Assembly (NCBI GenBank): GCA_001824645.1
Contig: MHYD01000068.1
Coordinates: 1 to 5,903, forward strand
Source of the DNA: Planctomycetes bacterium RBG_13_46_10
GTDB taxonomy: Bacteria; Planctomycetota; Phycisphaerae; Sedimentisphaerales; Anaerobacaceae
Direction: 5' to 3'
DNA: 5,903 bases
The notes under the pieces were generated by a model. It did no database searches. It was not told the DNA's origin and saw nothing but the letters and a program-made list of their open reading frames with translations. A program made the translations under genes and the position numbers. The stretch's first letter is position 1. Each line of letters starts with the position of its first letter. Shown here piece by piece: positions 1 to 3,602 of this stretch.

Positions 1-31
1 AATACATACCCGTAAAATCTTAAAACTTAAA

Positions 32-256
32 CTAACTTTTTAGAAATGGCACTAGCACTACATTAAGCCTTGGATCCTCTACACTTATTTCTTTATATCT
101 TTCAATTAAATTGTCAACATTGGGGTCTGTTGTTGTGCACATATACCTTAGTATTACTTCTGGTGATACTTCAGTAGGATGTGCAACTGACCATGGTTCA
201 TCAACTTCTAAGAAGGCAAGTGGATTAATCATTCCCTTAAATAGTTCTGCTTCCAT
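32..256 (-). CDS. Hypothetical 74-residue protein, third gene of the hicAB cassette
   Basis: I do not recognise this family. The frame is complete: ATG at 256 and TAG at 32-34. A good ribosome binding site (GAGGT, within AATAGAGGTCAAGT just upstream of the ATG) supports the start. The protein is acidic in its first half, has no signal peptide or membrane segment, and looks globular. Its second half (VILRYMCTTTDPNVDNLIERYKE spanning about residues 35-57, then a hydrophobic NVVLVPFL near the C-terminus) suggests a helix followed by a strand. It lies 25 bases after the hicB stop on the same strand, so it is probably co-transcribed with the toxin-antitoxin pair. Whether it belongs to that module or is a passenger cannot be decided from sequence. 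Nothing recognisable lies in bases 1-31. Confidence 0.6.
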   Translation of the reverse strand: MEAELFKGMINPLAFLEVDEPWSVAHPTEVSPEVILRYMCTTTDPNVDNLIERYKEISVEDPRLNVVLVPFLKS

Positions 257-281
257 ACTTGACCTCTATTTATGACCTGCC

Positions 282-686
282 TTAAGCCCCTGTTATAGAT
301 TTCACACACTCCATAATAGTGTTACGAATAAAATCCCCCACTCCCCGAAAGCCAAGACTTTTAGCTGCTTTCGTCATTAAATCTTTCTCGGCACTTGTTA
401 CACGTACATTAACTTGCTCCGTTCTCGATTGTGCTGGTGCTGGTTTGGGTGGGTTTCCACCAAAATGCAGCATGGTTGCGGCAGCTACCTTTAGAGCTTC
501 TTGTGTATCTTTTAGACATTCTTCTTGTGTTTTCCCACGACCGAGGACTGTTGGAAACTCAACAGCGCTGCCAACAAAGCTGAATCTTTGATTTGGTTCG
601 ATTGTGATCTTATAGCCCGCCACAATCTTTTCAGCTTTGCGCAAAACGTCCTCCTTGAGAATCTTTGTCAAGTCTTTAGATTGCAT
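282..686 (-). CDS. hicB: HicB-family antitoxin (type II toxin-antitoxin)
   Basis: This protein should bind and block the toxin encoded just upstream and repress the shared promoter. Two domains are visible in 134 residues. Residues about 24-72 carry the HicB degenerate RNase H-like pattern: GYKITIEPNQRFSFVGSAVEFP, then GRGKTQEECLKDTQEALKVAA, i.e. the F-x-G-x-x-x-E-F-P block and the G-x-T-x-E-E-C...EAL block. A proline-rich linker follows (NPPKPAPAQ, 78-86). Residues about 89-130 (QVNVRVTSAEKDLMTKAAKSLGF...FIRNTIMECV) form a ribbon-helix-helix DNA-binding domain: a beta strand with alternating N93, R95, then two helices. The start is ATG 686, 6 bases after the hicA-like stop. No Shine-Dalgarno is visible in front of it, so translation is probably coupled to the toxin gene. 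Toxin-first order is the usual hicAB arrangement. The family is clear; the operator is not established. Confidence 0.87.
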   Translation of the reverse strand: MQSKDLTKILKEDVLRKAEKIVAGYKITIEPNQRFSFVGSAVEFPTVLGRGKTQEECLKDTQEALKVAAATMLHFGGNPPKPAPAQSRTEQVNVRVTSAEKDLMTKAAKSLGFRGVGDFIRNTIMECVKSITGA

Positions 687-692
687 TACTTT

Positions 693-881
693 TTAGCTTA
701 GGAGATCGTTTATTCTGTCCCACTCTTCGGGTGGAATTGTTTTATTGGGATTCACATTAACGAGCAAAGGACGTTCGTTCGGATTATTGGGTTTGATAAA
801 AACTGCCCAGCATTTCCAGTGTCCCCACAACTTCCATCCATGTTGCCTTAGGAAACTCTCAATTTCACCAAATCCATACAT
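693..881 (-). CDS. hicA: Divergent HicA-like toxin candidate
   Basis: Small 62-residue protein immediately upstream of hicB, in the position and size range of HicA mRNA-interferase toxins (double-stranded-RNA-binding-like fold). The N-terminus (GEIESFLRQHGWKL) resembles the first HicA helix and the 'kkhGF' turn. The next strands (WGHWKCWAVFIKP, then RPLLVNVNPNKTIPPEEWDRINDLL) fit a beta-beta-beta-alpha layout. The canonical G-S-H catalytic motif is not intact: G20-H21 could be its remnant, making H21 the best candidate for the active histidine. Tryptophans recur every three residues (W16, W19, W22, W25), which is unusual. The start ATG at 881 is well supported by a full AGGAGGT ribosome binding site at 889-895. 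The assignment rests mainly on hicB linkage; it could be another small hicB-associated protein or an inactivated toxin. Confidence 0.6.
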   Translation of the reverse strand: MYGFGEIESFLRQHGWKLWGHWKCWAVFIKPNNPNERPLLVNVNPNKTIPPEEWDRINDLLS

Positions 882-888
882 TTTGCAA

Positions 889-895
889 ACCTCCT
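889..895 (-). promoter_or_regulatory. Strong Shine-Dalgarno of the hicA-like gene
   Basis: AGGAGGT on the minus strand, seven bases before the ATG at 881. It fixes the start of the toxin-like gene. The antitoxin gene behind it has no comparable site. Confidence 0.75.
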
Positions 896-910
896 ATTAT
901 TCTTACGCAA

Positions 911-1002
911 CCGAGCACCAAATAACCTTTTTCCAGGCCTTTCCAGAGACCCAAGCCATGTAAGAAATAAGAGGTTCGCACCTACATAATATTGGTGCTC
1001 GG
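911..1002. repeat. Long-range 11-bp inverted repeat in the hicAB leader
   Basis: CCGAGCACCAA at 911-921 is exactly matched by its reverse complement TTGGTGCTCGG at 992-1002, with 70 bases between the arms. A second, nested pair lies close by: TTCTTAC at 900-906 and GTAAGAA at 960-966. The arms sit upstream of the hicA-like start. They could be paired operator sites for the ribbon-helix-helix domain of HicB, or a folded leader RNA. The repeat is directly visible; its role is inference. Confidence 0.6.
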
Positions 1003-1118
1003 CATTGGCCTGAGCCTCAACTTGCAATCTTCAACTACATCTGCGAAGAAAATATAACCACAATATATAGAAAAATATAACGGAATTAACCAACATCTTG
1101 TTGAGAAAACAGAAGATA

Positions 1119-1147
1119 TGTATAACATGCCGCTATACGACTGTCAA
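1119..1147 (-). promoter_or_regulatory. Candidate sigma70 promoter for the hicAB cassette
   Basis: On the minus strand, TTGACA (1147-1142) is followed after exactly 17 bases by TATACA (1124-1119), with a TG one base upstream of it as in extended -10 elements. Transcription would start near 1112 and give a leader of about 230 nt before the ATG at 881, holding the 911/1002 inverted repeat. Motif quality is good, but AT-rich DNA produces chance matches. Confidence 0.45.
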
Positions 1148-1357
1148 TCATTAATTTTGAAAAATTTCCAAAAAATTTAAAGTATATAGGTGTAGCTAAA
1201 TATAAATGGATGTGGTCAATACAAAAAAATGGTAAATGTCCTAATAAATCCATAAGATGAGCTATTTAAAATTTATCTACTTTTTACCAGTTTTTGGGGG
1301 TTTGCAGAGGAATAAGGCCCAAAAGTCATATTTTTTGATTAATTCTACGAACAAATC

Positions 1358-1386
1358 TTGACAAATGGTTAATATATATGTAAACT
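1358..1386 (+). promoter_or_regulatory. Candidate promoter and operator of the higBA-secB operon
   Basis: A perfect TTGACA at 1358-1363 is followed after 17 bases by TAAACT (1381-1386, four of six consensus positions). The implied transcript begins near 1393, about 30 nt before the toxin start. Between the boxes lies an 18-bp imperfect palindrome at 1368-1385 (GTTAATATA / TATGTAAAC, 7 of 9 pairs), a natural place for the HigA helix-turn-helix dimer to autorepress. An alternative perfect TATAAT at 1409-1414 lacks a good -35 and would start transcription almost at the GTG. Confidence 0.5.
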
Positions 1387-1425
1387 TTAGGTGCAGGGAT
1401 GCCGATTATATAATAGGATAGATGT

Positions 1426-1818
1426 GTGGTACGAAGATATCATTTTCCAGTTGAACCTATAATAAGGGCGAATGGAAATTGTCCAAGCCAGGAATTTTAT
1501 GATAACCTTGATAGGCCAGTTAAGGCCAAATTTATCGCCATTTTTAGAAGAATTGAAAAATCTACGGATGGAACCTTACGGGATACAGATAAACTTGAAA
1601 AACTAAAGGGCGGACATACATGTGACCTTTGGGAAATGAAGGTGAGGCACAAAGGTGTATGGTATCGAATGCTGTGTTTTAGAGATGGGCCTGCTTGGAT
1701 GCTAACACATGGATTCAAGAAAAATAGAAATAATACACCTATAAGTGAAATCCAAAAAGGCTGTGACATTAAACAAGAATACAATGAGATAAAAAGACAA
1801 AACATGTATAGGAGGTGA
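1426..1818 (+). CDS. higB: HigB-type (Gp49-like, RelE superfamily) toxin of a TAC module
   Basis: Predicted ribosome-dependent mRNA endonuclease that halts translation when freed from its antitoxin. The 130 residues show the Gp49/HigB layout: N-terminal helices (about 20-46), then the core strands with KLKGGHTCDLWEMKVRHKG (59-77, including LWE 68-70 and R74), VWYRMLCF (78-85, R81) and WMLTHGFKKNRNNTP (91-105, H95, K98, K99). A C-terminal helix with acidic and basic residues follows (106-124). The LWE-x-x-x-R, WYR and HGFKK-x-x-x-x-TP signatures are the family hallmarks. The start is GTG 1426: in-frame stops at 1411 and 1414 leave no earlier start, and a modest AGGA lies at 1415-1418. The final two arginine codons (AGG AGG) and the TGA stop form the ribosome binding site of the next gene. 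Toxin-before-antitoxin order is typical of higBA. Confidence 0.88.
   Translation: MVRRYHFPVEPIIRANGNCPSQEFYDNLDRPVKAKFIAIFRRIEKSTDGTLRDTDKLEKLKGGHTCDLWEMKVRHKGVWYRMLCFRDGPAWMLTHGFKKNRNNTPISEIQKGCDIKQEYNEIKRQNMYRR
1810..1817 (+). promoter_or_regulatory. Shine-Dalgarno of higA embedded in the end of higB
   Basis: AGGAGGTG is formed by the last two toxin codons and part of its TGA stop. It lies six bases before the GTG start at 1822. It decides that start over the overlapping ATG at 1820, which is out of frame and closes after four codons. The antitoxin thus has a much stronger ribosome binding site than the toxin. Confidence 0.75.
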
Positions 1819-1821
1819 AAT

Positions 1822-2238
1822 GTGGCTGATTTAATGGAAAAAATCGAAAAAGAGTTAAAAGAAGACCGCGAGCTTGCAATGTTAGCAAGACAAGAGGAGC
1901 TTATACTTGATGTGACAGAACTAATAATAGAGAAAATGGAACAAAAGCGTTTAAACAAGTCGCAATTAGCAAGGATGTTAAATACAAATAAAAGTCACAT
2001 TACGCAACTTCTCCGAGGTTCGCGAAATATGACCTTACGAACTGTTTCAGATATTTTTTTCGGATTGGACTATAAGTTAATCATTGATGCGACTCCAAGT
2101 GAAGAATGTTACAAGCAATTTAGACAAACAGAATCAAACCTATTTGTTAATAGAGACTATACAACAGATTGGATGCAACATAAGCAATTAACGGTTTACC
2201 AAAATACAGAATTAAAAAGTGTAGAGATGGCGGCTTAA
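1822..2238 (+). CDS. higA: HigA-type antitoxin with putative chaperone-addiction C-terminus
   Basis: Neutralises HigB and autorepresses the operon. Of 138 residues, about 1-30 are a charged helical N-terminus. Residues about 31-88 form an Xre/Cro-type helix-turn-helix: KSQLARMLNTNKSHITQLLRG (46-66) is the classic bihelical motif, followed by NMTLRTVSDIFFGLDYKLII (69-88), the usual 'tl.tl..ia.alg..l.i' ending. Antitoxins without a chaperone often stop near here. This one continues for about 50 residues (90-138) with spaced aromatics (Y97, F100, F108, Y113, W117, Y126). That matches the position of the ChAD segment which makes TAC antitoxins dependent on a SecB-like chaperone. The segment is inferred from position and from the chaperone gene next door, not from a matched motif. 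Start GTG 1822, three bases after the higB stop. Confidence 0.87.
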   Translation: MADLMEKIEKELKEDRELAMLARQEELILDVTELIIEKMEQKRLNKSQLARMLNTNKSHITQLLRGSRNMTLRTVSDIFFGLDYKLIIDATPSEECYKQFRQTESNLFVNRDYTTDWMQHKQLTVYQNTELKSVEMAA

Positions 2239-2240
2239 TT

Positions 2241-2741
2241 ATGGCGGAAGAAAAAAACGAAATTAGCTTAGCATCAGCAATCAAAGTGGCAGACCGTGTT
2301 GATCTACAATCAGTTAGACTCTTAGACTGCGATTGCAAGCAAAAACCGAATTGTCCTGAAGGACAAAAAACTTTTGATATTGAAAAGACTTCAAGATTCG
2401 AGGTCGGTAAGGAGAAAAATATTATTGGGGTTTTTATCCAGTTTGTACTAAATGCTTTTGGTGAGGGTGTTGAACAAAAAAAAGAAAATTCCTTTCTCAA
2501 TATTGAAGCAACGTTTTTACTTTTATATAGCATCAACAGCGTAGAAGATTTGGATGATATGTCATTTAGAAGTTTTGCTGAACTGAATGGTACATATAAT
2601 GCTTGGCCATACTGGCGAGAATTTGTACAAAGCATTACAAGTAGGATGGAATTGCCAACTCTAACTGTACCTGTTTTCAGAATTTCATCTTCACTCTTGA
2701 AAACAGCTAATAATAAAAGTGAAACTCTTGTGAAGAGTTAA
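2241..2741 (+). CDS. secB: SecB-like chaperone of a toxin-antitoxin-chaperone (TAC) system
   Basis: Cytosolic holdase-type chaperone expected to bind the HigA C-terminal extension and keep the antitoxin folded. At 166 residues it is near normal SecB length. Recognisable SecB features are an N-terminal helix and strand (ISLASAIKVADRVDLQSVRLLD, starting at residue 8), alternating strands (FEVGKEKNIIGVFIQFVLNAF; FLNIEATFLLLYSI), and the C-terminal block NGTYNAWPYWREFVQSITSRMELPTLTVPVFRI (116-148). The AWPY-x-RE and LP-x-L-x-VP positions in that block are the strongest signature. A cysteine cluster at C30, C32 and C38 is unusual. The ATG follows the higA stop by two bases with only a weak purine stretch upstream, so translation is probably coupled. 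Small TAC-type SecB proteins such as Rv1957 are encoded exactly in this position. A general export SecB is less likely given the context. Confidence 0.85.
   Translation: MAEEKNEISLASAIKVADRVDLQSVRLLDCDCKQKPNCPEGQKTFDIEKTSRFEVGKEKNIIGVFIQFVLNAFGEGVEQKKENSFLNIEATFLLLYSINSVEDLDDMSFRSFAELNGTYNAWPYWREFVQSITSRMELPTLTVPVFRISSSLLKTANNKSETLVKS
2723..2739. repeat. Short hairpin overlapping the secB stop codon
   Basis: AACTCTT (2723-2729), GTG loop, AAGAGTT (2733-2739): a perfect 7-bp stem. On the plus strand it is followed by A residues, so it is not a plus-strand intrinsic terminator. Read on the minus strand it is followed by a T-rich stretch and might terminate weakly. Confidence 0.4.
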
Positions 2742-2802
2742 AATACTAGGAAAATATTAGGGACAGCCGTCTAAAAAAATTCCGAAATCCAACTATAACC
2801 CG

Positions 2803-2819
2803 AAAAACTCGCGTTTTTT
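2803..2819 (+). terminator. Weak candidate terminator after the TAC operon
   Basis: AAAAAC (2803-2808), loop TCGC, GTTTTT (2813-2818) plus one more T. The stem is almost all A-T, so its stability is poor. It is the only plus-strand stem with a T-run soon after secB. Low confidence. Confidence 0.25.
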
Positions 2820-2888
2820 ACTTACGTCTTAGGTTGCTAAATCAGAATTGATGGTTCATATTATACATATTCTTCCATTCCGGAGCAA

Positions 2889-3050
2889 GCCATTCAACGG
2901 ACGGACGAATGGCAGAACAAAGGACGTGTGTGGATCAACCCGCCTTCGATCAGGCTACGGCGGGCAAGCCACAGGGCTTCTTGCCGTGCTGAGCACGTCG
3001 CAGCAGGTCGGAGAGTTTCAATTTTAAAGCCCGCCGGTTCATCCGGTGGG
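2889..3050. repeat. Cluster of five short palindromes (REP-like)
   Basis: Five stem-loops in 160 bases: GCCATTC/GAATGGC (2889-2895/2907-2913, 11-nt loop); CCCGCC/GGCGGG (2939-2944/2959-2964); AAGCC/GGCTT (2966-2970/2975-2979); CGTGCT-G-AGCACG (2985-2997); CCCGCCGG/CCGGTGGG with one G-T pair (3030-3037/3043-3050). The stretch is visibly more GC-rich than the TAC operon beside it. No open frame here looks like a gene. The CCCGCC...GGCGGG type with a CTTCG segment resembles REP-like palindromes that recur in environmental bacterial genomes (from memory). Confidence 0.6.
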
Positions 3051-3061
3051 TTAATAACTTG

Positions 3062-3096
3062 AGTATCAAGCATCCAGTATCGAGCATCGAGGACCC
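3062..3096. repeat. Heptamer tandem repeat (AGYATCN)n
   Basis: Four consecutive 7-base units AGTATCA, AGCATCC, AGTATCG, AGCATCG (3062-3089), then a degenerate fifth, AGGACCC (3090-3096). The second base pair of each unit alternates T/C. It is noncoding as far as can be seen; a multiple of seven does not keep a reading frame. Confidence 0.75.
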
Positions 3097-3110
3097 AGAA
3101 AAGATTTTAC

Positions 3111-3138
3111 TTGAAAATTAAGCCGTTTTTAGTATAAT
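3111..3138 (+). promoter_or_regulatory. Strong promoter-like sequence without an obvious gene
   Basis: TTGAAA (3111-3116), a 16-base spacer and a perfect TATAAT (3133-3138). Transcription would start near 3145, at the base of a 6-bp stem-loop (ACGAAC 3144-3149 / GTTCGT 3158-3163). Downstream there is only a 23-codon frame (ATG 3182, preceded by AGGGGGT) and the doubtful frame at 3282. The product could be a small RNA. Confidence 0.45.
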
Positions 3139-3281
3139 ATGCCACGAACTATGGATGGTTCGTTGATTTAGGGGGTAGGGTATGGGGGATAGCGGAAGGG
3201 AAAGGATAAGTCAAAAGGGAAAAGGCAAAATCACAAAATCCATAATTACCTAAATTTCATAACAAAAAGGATTTAAGAAAA

Positions 3282-3476
3282 ATGGCAATTTTTGCTAAAA
3301 TCAGCCAAAAACTTGATAAGGTACATCAGAATCAATACTTAAAGCGCTCTACAAGTGTAGAGAATGTTCGACAAATCGGACTTTTTTTGCAAATCTTTCG
3401 ACCCGGCTCAAGACGGGACAAAGCCAATTTTAGTAAGGCTAAAATTATCGTAAGCTCTTTTGTAACAAGTGAATAA
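3282..3476 (+). CDS. Doubtful 64-codon frame, partly repeat-derived
   Basis: ATG at 3282 with an AAGGA site ten bases upstream and the promoter-like sequence 3111-3138 further up. The first 40 codons or so match nothing I recognise. From about codon 41 the frame crosses a REP-like palindrome (3395-3423) and then runs into the interspersed repeat whose translation is DKANFSKAKIIVSSFVTSE. Peptides of that type are, in my recollection, common spurious predictions in planctomycete genomes. A truncated real gene end is possible, but a chance frame through repeats is more likely. Confidence 0.2.
   Translation: MAIFAKISQKLDKVHQNQYLKRSTSVENVRQIGLFLQIFRPGSRRDKANFSKAKIIVSSFVTSE
3347..3362. repeat. Perfect 16-base palindrome
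   Basis: CTCTACA-AG-TGTAGAG, a 7-bp stem with a two-base centre. A related palindrome, CTACAATTTTGTAG, lies at 3485-3498. Both share CTACA/TGTAG cores, so they may be operator-like sites or parts of the interspersed repeat. Confidence 0.6.
3395..3423. repeat. REP-like palindromic element, copy A
   Basis: The core TTCGACCCGGCTCAAGACGGG (3397-3417, one base over the 20 limit only because it is the aligned unit) agrees at 18 of 21 positions with the element at 4834-4854. The inner stem CCCG/CGGG (3402-3405/3414-3417) encloses an 8-base loop. Confidence 0.6.
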
Positions 3477-3602
3477 TGGTGATTCTACAATTTTGTAGAT
3501 TGCTAAAAACAAAGCCAAGCAAAGCCAATTTCAGAGCAAAAGCTCTTTTACAAGTTAATAGCGAACCCGTAGAAACTATGAATATCAACTTTTTTGTAGA
3601 TT
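3418..3602. repeat. Two degenerate tandem copies of a ~100-bp interspersed repeat
   Basis: Copy 1: AAAGCCAATTTTA (3420-3432), AAGCTCTTTT (3452-3461), TTTTGTAGATT (3491-3501). Copy 2: AAAGCCAATTTCA (3521-3533), AAGCTCTTTT (3540-3549), TTTTGTAGATT (3592-3602). The blocks keep their order, but the spacing differs (for example 31 against 19 bases between the first two), so the copies have decayed. Copy 2 ends at the 3' end of the DUF4340 gene, whose stop codon lies at 3602-3604. Confidence 0.6.

Noticed and set aside
319..591. 90-codon plus-strand open frame
   Set aside because: Lies antisense within hicB, which has clear family motifs; no ribosome binding site.
745..963. 72-codon plus-strand open frame
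   Set aside because: Antisense to the hicA-like gene and its leader; composition is that of a shadow frame.
1003..1357. Small genes in the divergent intergenic region
   Set aside because: Only frames of about 20 codons or fewer without convincing ribosome binding sites; no tRNA or other RNA gene recognised.
1409..1414. Perfect TATAAT as the main higB promoter
   Set aside because: Its -35 position (TTTAGG) is poor and the transcript would begin about five bases before the GTG, losing the ribosome binding site.
1497..1958. 153-codon minus-strand open frame, hydrophobic and Ser/Phe-rich
   Set aside because: Antisense to higB and higA. The apparent hydrophobicity comes from the complement of Lys/Glu-rich codons.
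2147..2635. 162-codon minus-strand open frame
   Set aside because: Antisense to the SecB-like gene; no family resemblance or ribosome binding site.
2889..3096. CRISPR array
   Set aside because: The palindromes differ from one another and the heptamer units are directly adjacent; there are no equal-length repeats separated by unique spacers.
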